A stretch of DNA of 64,000 nucleotides from Paenirhizobium naphthalenivorans (GCF_007992095.1 NZ_BJZP01000007.1:1-64000), one strand, 5' to 3'; positions 25,354-37,440 are shown, counted from the stretch's first letter. The notes: generated from the sequence alone by a model not told the origin. A program made the numbers and translations.

Positions 25354-26025
25354 ATGATGGATTTTGCCGCAGCACGCATCAAGATGGTGGACAACCAGAT
25401 TCGCACGACCGACGTTACGTCGCATTCCGTGCTGAACGCATTCCTCAGCGTGCCGCGCGAGGATTTCGTTCCGACCCACCTGCGGCCGCTCGCCTATATC
25501 GATGAGGACATGCAGGTTGCGCCGGCTGCCAACGGTCAGCCGGCACGCTTCATCATGGAGCCGTCGCCGCTTGCCAAGCTCTTTCAGCTCGCCGCCATCA
25601 CCAAGGATGATCTAGTACTCGAGATCGGTTGTGGCGTCGGCTATGCGGCGGCTGTCCTGTCACAGATCGCCGACTCCGTTGTGGCCGTCGAAAGCGACGA
25701 ATCGCTGGCGGCCAAGGCAACCTCGACACTCGCTGAGCTCGGTTACGACAATGTCGCGGTCGTCACCGGCGAGCTGGCAAAAGGCTACGCGGCCGAGGCC
25801 CCCTATGACGTGATTTTCGTCAATGGCGCTGTCGAGGAGCTTCCGGAGAGCCTGTTCGACCAGTTGCGCGAGGGTGGCCGGCTCGTAGCCGTCGTCGGTT
25901 ATGGTAACGCGGCCCGTGCGCGCCTTTACGTTCGCGCTTCGGGCAGCTGTTCATACTCCGAGTTCTTCAATGCGGCGGTTAAGCCGCTGCCGGGTTTCCG
26001 CAAGGCGGCCGAGTTCGTGTTTTGA
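25354..26025 (+). CDS. Protein-L-isoaspartate O-methyltransferase family protein
   Basis: A 223-aa SAM-dependent methyltransferase of the Pcm family. Motif I is VLEIGCGVGYAAAVLS, with motif VAVESDESLA after it and PYDVIFVNGAVEE as motif II. The N-terminal ARIKMVDNQIRTTDVTSHSVLNAF is typical of the divergent alphaproteobacterial branch found beside tolC, distinct from the canonical Pcm at 51.5 kb. Its substrate may not be isoaspartyl protein. ATG ATG at the start; the second ATG (25357) matches homologues I know better. Confidence 0.85.
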   Translation: MMDFAAARIKMVDNQIRTTDVTSHSVLNAFLSVPREDFVPTHLRPLAYIDEDMQVAPAANGQPARFIMEPSPLAKLFQLAAITKDDLVLEIGCGVGYAAAVLSQIADSVVAVESDESLAAKATSTLAELGYDNVAVVTGELAKGYAAEAPYDVIFVNGAVEELPESLFDQLREGGRLVAVVGYGNAARARLYVRASGSCSYSEFFNAAVKPLPGFRKAAEFVF

Positions 26026-26281
26026 TCGGCCATTGCGACGTTTTTCCGGGGACTGGTGTGTGCCCGGAATTGATTTAATCAGATGTGAATGAAAATGTTG
26101 CCGTTGGGCAACGGCATGGTGGTTTCGCTAGGCGCGGCGTGGTGATGCCGTTGCGGCGCAAGCCTTGCCGGTTCATCTAGGGGATGGAACTGTCGGCGCC
26201 GCAGGCTGCGCGTCGCGCCTGAGGCCGTTGGCCGGGGGCTGGCTCATCCGGAGCGGGCCGATCATAGATGTGGAGTGACCT

Positions 26282-27667
26282 GTGTCGACTATTTGGAAAA
26301 CCGCTCTCGCCGCCGCTCTCGCGCCCGTTCTCATGCTCCTGCCCACAACCGCATCGGCAGAGACGCTGTTTGGCGCCATGGCGAAGGCCTATGAGAATAA
26401 TCCGGATCTCAATGCGGTTCGCGCCGCGCTGCGGGCGACCGATGAGACTGTGACGATTGCCAAGGCTGGCATGCGGCCACAAGTTGCTGCGACTGCCTCC
26501 GCGAGTACCGTCAGTGTCAGCGACGTTCGACAGCCGTCAAGCCCTGATTTCGGGTATAATACTCAGAGCATTGGCATATCGATCACCCAGCAGATTTTCG
26601 ACGGCTTCCAGACGCTGAACAATGTCCGCGCTGCCGAGGCCGGTGTCTTCGCTAATCGCGAGAGCCTGAGGGCGCAGGAAATCAGTATTCTTCTCGCCGC
26701 GGCCCAGGCTTATGCCGATGTAGCGCGCGACCAGCAGATCGTTGTGATTCGCAAGCAGAACCTCGCCTTCCTCCAGGAGCAACTGAATGCCGCCAATGCC
26801 CGGCTGCAGGTCGGCGAGGGGACACGCACGGACGTGAGCCAGGCTGAAGCCCAACTGGCTGGCGCCCAGGCGTTGTTGGCAGCGGCGATCGCGCAGCTGA
26901 AACAGAGCCAGGCGACCTATGTCCAGGTGGTGGGCGAAGCGCCCAAGGGCATCAAGCAGCCGTCGCCCGCCAGCAAGGCCCTGCCAGCGAGTGTCGATTC
27001 GGCCGTTGCCATCGGTATTCGCGAACATCCCTACGTGCTGGCGGCACTCCATGCCGTTGATGCCGCAGGGTATCAGGTTAAGTCGGCCGAGGGGACGTTG
27101 CTCCCGGGAGTCGTGGTCCAGGGCAACGTCGCACGTAACTGGACCAACGAGCCTCCAGGCTACTCCAATCCGGACGCCACGGCGGCCTCCGTGACCGCCC
27201 AACTGAAGATTCCGATCTATCAGGGCGGCGCCGAATTTGGCAGTATACGCAGAGCCAAGGAAACGCTCGGTGAGCAGCGCATCAAGGTCGATTCCGCGCG
27301 GGCCAGCGTGCAGCAGCAGGTGACCTCCGCCTATGCGCAGATGGAGGCCTCGATTGCTGCGATTGCGGCTGCCCGCAAACAGCTTGCCGCCGCCAATTTG
27401 GCGTTGCAGGGCGTGATCGAGGAACGCAACGTCGGTCAAAAAACGACGCTCGATGTGCTCAACGCCCAGCAGACTGTGCTCGAGGCCAAGGAAAGCCTTG
27501 TTGGCTACCAGCGCAATTCCGTCGTGGCGAGTTATAGCGTTCTGGCTGCATCTGGCCGGTTGACCATCAAGAGTCAGGGGCTTGCCGTCGCGGAGTATCG
27601 CTCCGAAGACCACTATGAGGCGGTCAAGGATGCTTGGTTCGGCCTGCGCACAGTGGACGGCCGCTAG
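26282..27667 (+). CDS. tolC: TolC-family outer-membrane efflux/secretion channel
   Basis: A 461-aa outer-membrane factor for type I secretion and multidrug efflux. It has a signal peptide (ending TTASA near residue 27) and the two-repeat outer-membrane efflux architecture: long alpha-helical segments (EAGVFANRESLRAQEISIL, SVQQQVTSAYAQMEASI) alternate with short beta parts, and ERNVGQKTTLDVLNAQQ is the conserved second-repeat motif. It starts at GTG with GGAG seven bases ahead. It follows the pcm-like gene by 256 bp, which contains a 7-bp GC hairpin (26099-26116) of unclear role. Confidence 0.93.
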   Translation: MSTIWKTALAAALAPVLMLLPTTASAETLFGAMAKAYENNPDLNAVRAALRATDETVTIAKAGMRPQVAATASASTVSVSDVRQPSSPDFGYNTQSIGISITQQIFDGFQTLNNVRAAEAGVFANRESLRAQEISILLAAAQAYADVARDQQIVVIRKQNLAFLQEQLNAANARLQVGEGTRTDVSQAEAQLAGAQALLAAAIAQLKQSQATYVQVVGEAPKGIKQPSPASKALPASVDSAVAIGIREHPYVLAALHAVDAAGYQVKSAEGTLLPGVVVQGNVARNWTNEPPGYSNPDATAASVTAQLKIPIYQGGAEFGSIRRAKETLGEQRIKVDSARASVQQQVTSAYAQMEASIAAIAAARKQLAAANLALQGVIEERNVGQKTTLDVLNAQQTVLEAKESLVGYQRNSVVASYSVLAASGRLTIKSQGLAVAEYRSEDHYEAVKDAWFGLRTVDGR

Positions 27668-27813
27668 ATCTTTCGCCGTGCAACAAAGCTGTGCATCACT
27701 GGGAATTAGTGGTCCAGGCGTGATTTTTTTCGGCGGGCGAGTATCCTAAGGTGATTCGAAATCGACCCGGCTTTTGGCCGTAGGGCGTTTATCGGGGATC
27801 AACGGGGATGAAT

Positions 27814-28650
27814 ATGGCCCAGCCAAATGTAGCGCGTGAACCGTCCATGGAAGAGATCCTGGCCTCGATCCGCCGGATCATTGAAAGCAATGATCCGGGT
27901 GGCAGTCAGTCCGCTTCGCTGCCGTCGGGCTACAGCGACGAGGATGATGGTGACATCCGCCTGACCATCGACGACGAAGACACCTATGCGTCCGCGGAAA
28001 TGGTGGCTGCCAACGATCCCGGTCCGACGGTTGCCACGGGCCCTGTAGCGGCATCTCCTGCGGCGGATGGCGAAAGGGTCAAGAATATTTCGCTTGCCGA
28101 TCTTGCAGCACGGGTCCGTTCTGCTTCGGAGCGGGTCGAGCGTCCTGTATTCGCCGATGCGCCGCCCGCAGAGGACGCCGGCCCGGCGGCACGTGCCGAA
28201 AGCCCAGTGATGACCAGCCGTATGGCAGACCTTCGCGCCGCCACATCGCGTCCGGTCGAGCCGCGGCTCGAAGTGCCGATGCCCGGGCAGTCGGAAGCCG
28301 AGATCGATGAAGAGGCCGAGTTTGAAGCCGCTGCCATGGCTGATGTCGAGGCCGCGACGTCTCCACTCGTCCAACCCTTGCCGGAAGCCGAACGTTCCAT
28401 GCCGGTTCACGCCGAGGCCGGCCAGGACCTCAAGGCCCTGGTGTCTGCAGAGACGGTGGAGCAAGTGTCGCGCTCGTTCGGTGAATTGGCCGCGGCCATC
28501 GATGGTCAGCAGCGCCGCTCGCTCGACGAAATGGCCGAGGAGATGCTGCGGCCAATGCTTCAGGAATGGTTGGACGACAATCTGCCGACGCTGGTCGAAC
28601 GCCTCGTGCGGGAAGAGATTGAACGTGTGGCTCGCGGCCCCCGCCGCTGA
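27814..28650 (+). CDS. popZ: Polar organizing protein PopZ (DUF2497)
   Basis: A 278-aa scaffold protein that in Caulobacter and Agrobacterium organises a cell pole and anchors the chromosome centromere. The conserved N-terminal helix MAQPNVAREPSMEEILASIR is followed by a long acidic, Pro/Ala-rich disordered middle, and the C-terminal oligomerisation region contains SLDEMAEEMLRPMLQEWLDD and LVERLVREEIERVARG. An ATG two codons upstream is also possible, but GGGG is better spaced for the one at 27814. The promoter region contains GATTC at 27753-27757, a GANTC site that CcrM-type cell-cycle methyltransferases recognise. Confidence 0.9.
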   Translation: MAQPNVAREPSMEEILASIRRIIESNDPGGSQSASLPSGYSDEDDGDIRLTIDDEDTYASAEMVAANDPGPTVATGPVAASPAADGERVKNISLADLAARVRSASERVERPVFADAPPAEDAGPAARAESPVMTSRMADLRAATSRPVEPRLEVPMPGQSEAEIDEEAEFEAAAMADVEAATSPLVQPLPEAERSMPVHAEAGQDLKALVSAETVEQVSRSFGELAAAIDGQQRRSLDEMAEEMLRPMLQEWLDDNLPTLVERLVREEIERVARGPRR

Positions 28651-28674
28651 ATTCTGTGTGCGTTCAGCTTTGAA

Positions 28675-28701
28675 GCCGCTCCGCCACCGGGGCGGCTTTT
28701 T
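28675..28701 (+). terminator. Rho-independent terminator of popZ
   Basis: GCCGCTCC (28675-28682) pairs with GGGGCGGC (28689-28696) with one G-U pair, followed by five T residues. Confidence 0.85.
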
Positions 28702-28766
28702 CATTGACTCGCCACCGGCCATCCTGTTTACCAAGTGCAACAAGAACCTCGAAGTCTGGTCAGAAA

Positions 28767-31607
<2,841 letters not shown>

Positions 31608-31688
31608 TCAACACTGCAGCGGCAGTTTCGGCCGCCGCCAATACAGTGATTCCCGTTGCGGCCGGATTTTTGGTACGCTTCAAGCTCG

Positions 31689-31715
31689 AATGCAGGCCTT
31701 CTGGCCTGCATTTTT
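31689..31715 (+). terminator. Rho-independent terminator of valS
   Basis: AATGCAGGCC (31689-31698) pairs with GGCCTGCATT (31703-31712) around TTCT and runs into five T residues. Confidence 0.92.
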
Positions 31716-32024
31716 CGTTGCACCGGCCTTGAATCTGGCTGTTTTCTCAATGTCGGTTTGGTTGTGATAATTGCACACAATTTGATCTTTGTGGCAGTTG
31801 TGCAACGTTGGCGCGAGAGGTTGGAAGAAAATACCGAGAAAAGGTGTTTTTGTTGGTTTCCGTGGAAAAAAAATCCAAAAAGTAGGAATTATTACGTGCA
31901 CGTAAACATGCTTACGTAAAAACGTTGGTCGTCGCTCCAAATTGGGCGCGGCGCTGCAAGATTGTCATTCTCTGAGACCCGGCTACACTGCAAATCATTG
32001 TTTTGCCAGCAAGTGGGGAGAGAG
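31716..32024 (+). other. AT-rich leader/promoter region of fadL
   Basis: About 310 bp with no supported gene and clearly lower GC than its neighbours. It holds an inverted pair TTGCACA (31771-31777) and TGTGCAA (31799-31805), then the two palindromes annotated at 31892-31919, then the ribosome-binding site GGGGAGAGAG just before the fadL ATG. The layout suggests a regulated promoter. Confidence 0.6.
31892..31919. promoter_or_regulatory. Tandem palindromes TTACGTGCACGTAA and TTACGTAA
   Basis: A perfect 14-bp palindrome (31892-31905) is followed by a perfect 8-bp palindrome sharing the TTACGT half-site (31912-31919). The starts are 20 bp apart, about two helical turns, which fits side-by-side binding by a dimeric repressor. 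They lie 105-133 bp before the fadL start. The regulator is unknown; a TetR-type fatty-acid regulator is one possibility. Confidence 0.55.
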
Positions 32025-33194
32025 ATGGCATTGGAACTCAAGAAGACGGCGATTCTGTGTTTGCTGGGTGTCAGCGCTCTGGCAACCTCTGCGCATGCGG
32101 GCGGTTGGAACCGCGGTGAAGCCGACACCGACATTCTTTTCGAAGAGGGCGAGTATGTCGCACGTAGTGGGGCGACCCTGGTTTCTCCGCGGCGCGACTA
32201 TGAGACGATCGGCGTCGGCGGTGTTACCGTCAACGGGACGGATGACGATTTCTCGCAGAACTACTGGATTCCGAGTATCGCCGCGAAGATCAAGCTTGCC
32301 GATAACCTCGCTTGCGCATTGACCTATACCCAGCCCTTCGGCGCGGATGCGGACTACGGCCCCCAAGCGCAGCTGGCGAGCCTGCTTGCCGGTGGCTCGG
32401 GTGCTAGCCACAAAGACTTTATAACCAACGAATATGGCGCGACCTGTGACGTTAACATGCAGGCTGGCAAGGGTCGTTTCCACGTGCTCGGCGGCGTATT
32501 CCTCCAGGACTTTGAATATACAGCCAATGCATACGTTGGTGACCTGCACCTTCAGGATCATGAGGCCTTCGGTTATCGCGTCGGTGTCGCCTACGATATT
32601 CCGGAATACGCGTTGCGCGCGCAGTTGATGTACCGGTCGAAGGTCGAGCATAACGCTGATGACGGTGAATTCGATTGGAATCCTGCTGTTCGGCCGGGTT
32701 GGGGCCTGCAGGACGCATTTGGTTCCGGCACCTTGCCGCAGTCGCTGAAACTCTCGCTACAGAGCGGCGTTGCTCCTGGGTGGCTGGTTTATGGTTCGGT
32801 CAAGTGGACCGACTGGAGCGTGATGAAGTCGCTCGACTACAGCCTTGGGACGCCGGTGCCGGGGCTCTATTCGCCGCAGCAGGACATTTACAACTGGCAA
32901 GACGGCTGGACGATTCAGGCTGGTGTCGGCCATGCCTTCAACGAGAAGTTCTCGAGCACGATCAATCTGACCTGGGATAAGGGTGTGGCCACGGGCGCGG
33001 ACATCTATAGCGATACTTGGACCGTCGGCGCCGGCGTTTCCATCAAGGCGGGGCCGGGCGACGTGCGCTTCGGCGGCGCTGTCAGCTATCTGACCAAAGG
33101 GAGCCAGTCGATCGCCAAGGACGCGACCTATGACGCGACGGCGAGCGCCGACTGGGCCTATGCCATCACGGCAAACTACAAGATCGTCTTCTGA
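32025..33194 (+). CDS. fadL: FadL/OmpP1-family outer-membrane transport protein
   Basis: A 389-aa beta-barrel porin of the family that imports long-chain fatty acids and other hydrophobic molecules. The signal peptide MALELKKTAILCLLGVSALA ends at AHA near residue 26. Repeated amphipathic strands with aromatic girdles run to the C-terminal NYKIVF, a typical outer-membrane assembly signal. DDFSQNYWIPSIAAKIKLADNLA resembles the FadL hatch/first-strand region. The open frame starts at 31962, but the signal peptide and the GGGGAGAGAG site select the ATG at 32025. No fatty-acid oxidation genes are adjacent. Confidence 0.85.
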   Translation: MALELKKTAILCLLGVSALATSAHAGGWNRGEADTDILFEEGEYVARSGATLVSPRRDYETIGVGGVTVNGTDDDFSQNYWIPSIAAKIKLADNLACALTYTQPFGADADYGPQAQLASLLAGGSGASHKDFITNEYGATCDVNMQAGKGRFHVLGGVFLQDFEYTANAYVGDLHLQDHEAFGYRVGVAYDIPEYALRAQLMYRSKVEHNADDGEFDWNPAVRPGWGLQDAFGSGTLPQSLKLSLQSGVAPGWLVYGSVKWTDWSVMKSLDYSLGTPVPGLYSPQQDIYNWQDGWTIQAGVGHAFNEKFSSTINLTWDKGVATGADIYSDTWTVGAGVSIKAGPGDVRFGGAVSYLTKGSQSIAKDATYDATASADWAYAITANYKIVF

Positions 33195-33231
33195 GGTTTG
33201 GGGATTGAGGGGAACGCGATTGAGAGCCCGG

Positions 33232-33255
33232 CACGCCGGGCTCTCTGCATTTCGG
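33232..33255 (+). terminator. Hairpin after fadL
   Basis: A 10-bp perfect stem (33232-33241 with 33246-33255) lies 38 bp after the stop. Only a broken T run follows, so it is a moderate terminator candidate. Confidence 0.55.
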
Positions 33256-33703
33256 GATTACGCTCAAGGAAATGTGACGCATTTGCAACAGGAGCTGAAT
33301 CCTCACCGACTCGGCTTGCAGCGACCAATTTTGTCCACTTCCCGCCACAAACGAGGTGCAGCGATCATCCCATGAAACGTGGGGTTCTGCTTCCGGTAAG
33401 CGTGGCGTGAGTAAGCATGGGACAGGTCGTTGGAAATTATCTCCGGAAATCAATCGCAGTTGGCGAGTCATATCGTTTAGGAGCGGATTCTGACGCCTTT
33501 GACAATGGCGAACAGTTGGCAGTCGTAGTCTTGCCAGAAAGCTCTCCTAGGCTTCAGTCCGTCGCCGGGGATGGAGATCATGCAGGCGACGCGATAGAAA
33601 GCCTGCCCTGCGGGCGGAGCAATGAACCGCTTGTTCACGGTTTCGAGCTCAAATGTTCAACAGACAGGGGTGCACCTTCGGCATCAAGCGGAGGGATGCA
33701 TTG
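33256..33703. other. 448-bp gap before exoR
   Basis: Frames across this stretch (for example 33417-33704 plus) have no family resemblance or convincing start, and I call no gene. It should contain the exoR promoter. GGAGGG at 33690-33695 is the ribosome-binding site for the ATG at 33704. Confidence 0.5.
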
Positions 33704-34531
33704 ATGTCTGTGGTTTTGTGGAAGAAATACGGAATTATGCAGACAACAGACTGGAAGTCTCCGGCGCTATTGCTTCTCTCCGCTTTCCTGTTCGTCATGC
33801 CGGGAACGGCCGGAAATGCCTTTGACATGAATTCCGGGGTGAGCAAGGAATCCGGGCCCTTCGACCTCTTCAAGTTCGGCTTCAAAGCCTACAAGAACGG
33901 GCAGAAGCAGGAGGCTGTCGAGGCTTACCGCTATGCCGCCGAAAAGGGTCATACCGGCTCGCGCTGGGCGCTCGCCAACATGTATGCCGATGGCGACGGT
34001 GTGGTTGAGGATGATTTCGCCGCTTTCAAGATCTACGCTGATATTGCCAACCAAGGGGTGGAGCCGGGATCCGAGGATACGGGTTTCTTCGTCAATGCGC
34101 TCTTGTCTCTGGCTCGCTATTATCGCCAGGGCATTCCCGGCAGCCCGGTGAAGATCGATCTGACGCAGGCGCGTCAACTATACTTCCAGGCGGCCTCGAC
34201 CTTCGGTGTGCCGGAGGCGCAGTTCCAGCTGGCACGGATGATCCTGGCCGGCGAGGGCGGAAAGGCGAATGTCCAGCAAGCCAAGAAATGGCTCAATCTG
34301 GCGCGGAAAAGCGGCCATCCCGGCGCGATGTCGGTGTTCGGCAGTGTGCTGTTCGATGAGGGCCAAACGGTGCGAGGTCTCGCATTCTTGACGGCAGCGC
34401 TCGACAAATGTCCGCCGAAGGACTGTGGCTGGATGCAGCAGTTGCAGGAGCAGGCATTCTCGATCGCCAACGAGCAGGACCGCCGCGTGGCTGTGGCACT
34501 TGCGCCGCAGGTCTACAATCAGGCTGAATAA
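33704..34531 (+). CDS. exoR: Exopolysaccharide regulator ExoR
   Basis: Periplasmic negative regulator that in Sinorhizobium and Agrobacterium binds and restrains the ExoS(ChvG)/ChvI two-component system; acid or proteolysis releases it and changes succinoglycan and motility. The protein has a signal peptide (LLLLSAFLFVMPGTAGNA) and Sel1-type repeats: FKFGFKAYKNGQKQEAVEAY, SRWALANMYADGDGVVEDD, ARQLYFQAASTFGVPEAQFQL, AKKWLNLARKSGHPGAM. The sequence is strikingly close to the rhizobial ExoR I know. Two starts are possible: 33704 (GGAGGG eight bases ahead, 275 aa) and 33737 (MQTTDW, 264 aa). Confidence 0.93.
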   Translation: MSVVLWKKYGIMQTTDWKSPALLLLSAFLFVMPGTAGNAFDMNSGVSKESGPFDLFKFGFKAYKNGQKQEAVEAYRYAAEKGHTGSRWALANMYADGDGVVEDDFAAFKIYADIANQGVEPGSEDTGFFVNALLSLARYYRQGIPGSPVKIDLTQARQLYFQAASTFGVPEAQFQLARMILAGEGGKANVQQAKKWLNLARKSGHPGAMSVFGSVLFDEGQTVRGLAFLTAALDKCPPKDCGWMQQLQEQAFSIANEQDRRVAVALAPQVYNQAE

Positions 34532-34543
34532 GCTGATCGCTGT

Positions 34544-35332
34544 TCAGGCGAAATCGAAGATCGCCGTCACCGGCACATGGTCAGACGGTTTTTCCCAGCT
34601 GCGCACGTGCTTTTCGATCGATGCCGACGTCAGGTGGTCGCTGGCCTCCGGCGAGAGCATCAGGTGATCGATGCGGATGCCGTTGTTCTTCTGCCAGGCG
34701 CCGGCCTGATAATCCCAGAACGAGTAGAGTAGCGGATCGTCGCTGGTGGCGCGGATTGCATCGGTCAGGCCGAGATTCTCCAGCCGGCGGAAGGACTGCC
34801 GGGTTTGCGGCAGGAAAAGCGCATCGCCCTCCCAGAGCTTCGGATCGCGGCAGTCATGAGGTTGCGGGATGACGTTGTAGTCACCGGCGAGGATCAGCGG
34901 CTCCTCAAGCGCCATCCGGTTCGCGGCGAAGGCCTTCAGGCGTTCCATCCAGGCAAGCTTGTAGGGGTACTTGACTGGGTCGTCTGGCGGATTGCCGTTC
35001 GGAAGATAGAGCGAGCAGACCCTGACAACACCACTCTCGACGGAGAAAACGGCTTCGATGAAGCGCGCCTGTTCGTCGCTTTCGTCACCGGGCAGGCCGC
35101 GGTTGACCTCGTCGGGCCTGGTCTTGGAGAGAATAGCCACACCGTTGAAACCCTTCTGGCCATGGGTCTCGACATGATAGCCGAGCGCCTCGATCTCGAG
35201 GCGCGGAAAGCCTTCGTCCACCGACTTGATTTCCTGCAGGCAGACGATATCCGGCGCCGAGCTCTGAAGCCACTCGCAGAGATTGGTGATCCGCGCCTTG
35301 ACGCCGTTGATGTTCCAGGTGGCAATTTTCAT
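34544..35332 (-). CDS. xthA: Exodeoxyribonuclease III
   Basis: AP endonuclease and 3'-5' exonuclease for base-excision repair, 262 aa. Endonuclease/exonuclease/phosphatase fold motifs are all present: MKIATWNINGVKAR, DIVCLQEIKS (metal-binding E), SLYLPNG, AGDYNV (catalytic D and N), GIRIDHLMLS and the terminal SDHVPVTA (D-H pair). It is convergent with exoR, 12 bp apart. Confidence 0.95.
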   Translation of the reverse strand: MKIATWNINGVKARITNLCEWLQSSAPDIVCLQEIKSVDEGFPRLEIEALGYHVETHGQKGFNGVAILSKTRPDEVNRGLPGDESDEQARFIEAVFSVESGVVRVCSLYLPNGNPPDDPVKYPYKLAWMERLKAFAANRMALEEPLILAGDYNVIPQPHDCRDPKLWEGDALFLPQTRQSFRRLENLGLTDAIRATSDDPLLYSFWDYQAGAWQKNNGIRIDHLMLSPEASDHLTSASIEKHVRSWEKPSDHVPVTAIFDFA

Positions 35333-35539
35333 TGGCGAGATTCCCTTGTCTTCATTCTTACTTAGCCGATCGCCGCAGTTTTTCCACCGCTTTTGCGGGT
35401 TTCAAGCCATCGCGCTTTGACAATCCTTGCAACAGGCTCATCCTTACATCGGTGAGCGCGTCGAGGGGAAAATGACGCGCTTGTTCTAGGTCGCCGTCAT
35501 CGGCGGGCAGATAGCAAACGAAGAGGGGATCAAGAAAAG

Positions 35540-37042
35540 ATGTCTGAAGCTGCTGGAAAGGTCCATCCGGTCGATGAGGTTCTGCCGCTGTCGCGGCTGA
35601 GCATGCTCGGCCTTCAACATGTGCTCGTCATGTATGCCGGGGCCATAGCCGTGCCGCTGATTATTGGCCGGGCACTCAAACTGCCGCCGGAGGACGTGGC
35701 CTTCCTGATTTCGGCAGACCTGTTCGCCTGCGGCATTGCCACGCTGATTCAGTCGCTGGGCGTAACGCAATGGTTCGGGATTCGTCTGCCGGTGATGATG
35801 GGCGTTACGTTTGCGTCTGTCGGTCCCATGGTGGCGATGGCCAATATTTCGGGCGGACCGGACGGTGCGCGGCTGATCTTTGGTTCGATCATCGGTGCAG
35901 GTCTCATTGCCATGCTGATCGCGCCGCTGGTCAGCCGGCTGTTGCGTTTCTTCCCGCCCGTTGTCACCGGCACCATTATCCTGGTGATCGGCGTCTCGCT
36001 CATGCGCATCGGTATCAACTGGATTTTCGGCAATCCGTTCGGTCCGACGGCGCCAAGTGTGGTCGATCCAGCGCATGCGCAATGGCTTGACGCTGTGAAG
36101 GCGCTTGCGGTGCCTGGAGGCGGACCGGTTCCCGAGATTCCAGCCCGGCTGGCGCTTGCTCCGAGCGTGCCGAATCCCGCCTATGCGCCGCTTTCTGGCA
36201 TTGCCGTTTCGGCAATCGTGCTCGTCTCCATCCTGGCGATCGCCCGCTTCGCCAAGGGCTTCCTCGCCAATATCTCGGTCCTGCTTGGTATCGTCATCGG
36301 CGGTATCGTCGCGGCAGCGGCGGGGATGATGCATTTCGACAAGGTGGCGATCGCCGCCTGGTTCGCTCCCGTCATGCCCTTCCATTTCGGCATGCCTATC
36401 TTCGACCCGGTGCTGATCGTCACCATGACCATCGTCATGCTGGTGGTCATGATCGAATCAACTGGCATGTTCCTGGCGCTCGGCGAGATGACTGGTAAGC
36501 CGGTGACCCAGCCCATGTTGGCAGCGGGTTTGCGAACCGATGGTCTCGGCACACTGATCGGTGGCATTTTCAACACGTTTCCCTATACCAGCTTCTCGCA
36601 AAATGTCGGTCTGGTGGGGGTGACCGGTGTCCGTTCACGCTTCGTTTGCGTGGCGGGCGGGTTCATCCTGATTGTGCTAGGCCTTTTGCCGAAAATGGCG
36701 GCGCTGGTCGAATCTCTGCCGACGGTAGTGCTCGGCGGGGCGGGGCTGGTGATGTTCGGCATGGTCGCCGCGACCGGTATCCGCATCCTGTCCGGCGTCG
36801 ACTTCACCTCGAGCCGCAACAACCTGTTCATCGTGGCTGTGTCGGTCGGCTTCGGCATGATCCCGCTGGTCGCGCCAAACTTCAAACAGTGGATGCCCCA
36901 TGCCATCCATCCGCTGATCGATTCGGGAATCCTGCTCGCCTCGATCGTGGCGGTTCTGCTCAATGTCTTCTTCAATGGTGCATCCGGGGCGAGCGCCGAG
37001 CAAAGCCGCAAGGCGGCCATGGCGTCGGACGGAGGACACTGA
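35540..37042 (+). CDS. Nucleobase:cation symporter-2 family permease (xanthine/urate type)
   Basis: A 500-aa inner-membrane transporter of the NCS2/NAT family, with about 12-14 hydrophobic segments. Family marks are GLQHVLVMYAGAIAVPLIIG near residue 24, the region MIESTGMFLALGEMTGKP, and the signature TSFSQNVGLVGVTGVRSR near 350. QNVGLVxxTGVxSR points to the xanthine/uric acid branch rather than uracil, but substrate cannot be fixed by eye. No purine-catabolism genes are adjacent. The ATG follows GAGGGGATCAAGAAAAG. Confidence 0.87.
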   Translation: MSEAAGKVHPVDEVLPLSRLSMLGLQHVLVMYAGAIAVPLIIGRALKLPPEDVAFLISADLFACGIATLIQSLGVTQWFGIRLPVMMGVTFASVGPMVAMANISGGPDGARLIFGSIIGAGLIAMLIAPLVSRLLRFFPPVVTGTIILVIGVSLMRIGINWIFGNPFGPTAPSVVDPAHAQWLDAVKALAVPGGGPVPEIPARLALAPSVPNPAYAPLSGIAVSAIVLVSILAIARFAKGFLANISVLLGIVIGGIVAAAAGMMHFDKVAIAAWFAPVMPFHFGMPIFDPVLIVTMTIVMLVVMIESTGMFLALGEMTGKPVTQPMLAAGLRTDGLGTLIGGIFNTFPYTSFSQNVGLVGVTGVRSRFVCVAGGFILIVLGLLPKMAALVESLPTVVLGGAGLVMFGMVAATGIRILSGVDFTSSRNNLFIVAVSVGFGMIPLVAPNFKQWMPHAIHPLIDSGILLASIVAVLLNVFFNGASGASAEQSRKAAMASDGGH

Positions 37043-37051
37043 GTGCAACGA

Positions 37052-37084
37052 AAAGGCCGGCGGGGCACTCGCCCGGCCGGCTTT
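37052..37084. terminator. Bidirectional terminator between permease and erpA genes
   Basis: A GC-rich hairpin of about 12 pairs with two single-base bulges (37052-37064 with 37072-37084), flanked by an A run on the left and TTT on the right, lies between two convergent genes. Confidence 0.7.
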
Positions 37085-37107
37085 CGGCCCTGCGTGTCGA
37101 TAGTCGA

Positions 37108-37440
37108 TCAGACGGAGAAGCTGGTGCCGCAGCCGCAACTGGCGACCGCGTTGGGGTTGTTGATCTGGAAGGACTGGCCAAGCAGGTTGTCGACGAAGTC
37201 GATCTGGGAGCCCGCCATATAAATCAGCGACATCGGATCGATCAGAACGGTCGCGCCGTCGCGGCTGATGACCAGATCATCGCCCTTCGGCCCTTGGTCG
37301 AGGTCGAATTTGTAGGAAAAGCCAGAACAGCCGCCACCTTCGACGGACACGCGCAGCGCGCTCTTATCGGCTTCGCTAGCGATAATCTTGGTGATTCGCT
37401 TCGCCGCAGCTTCTGAAAGGGTAACAGTCTCGGTGCTCAT
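37108..37440 (-). CDS. erpA: Iron-sulfur cluster insertion protein (A-type carrier)
   Basis: A 110-aa A-type carrier that passes Fe-S clusters to apoproteins. The three conserved cysteines appear in GGGCSGFSY and, at the C-terminus, SCGCGTSFSV. The start at 37440 (MSTETVTLSE) is set by AGGAGG five bases ahead; the frame itself opens seven codons earlier. ErpA, IscA and HesB names are used interchangeably for rhizobial members, so the symbol is family-level. Confidence 0.9.
   Translation of the reverse strand: MSTETVTLSEAAAKRITKIIASEADKSALRVSVEGGGCSGFSYKFDLDQGPKGDDLVISRDGATVLIDPMSLIYMAGSQIDFVDNLLGQSFQINNPNAVASCGCGTSFSV

Noticed and set aside
26099..26116. GC hairpin TGCCGTT/AACGGCA before tolC as a terminator
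   Set aside because: Only seven pairs and no T tract; it may be chance, so it is mentioned in the tolC entry but not listed.
33417..33704. A 95-codon frame upstream of exoR
   Set aside because: It lacks homology and ends where exoR begins; GC-rich DNA gives such frames by chance.
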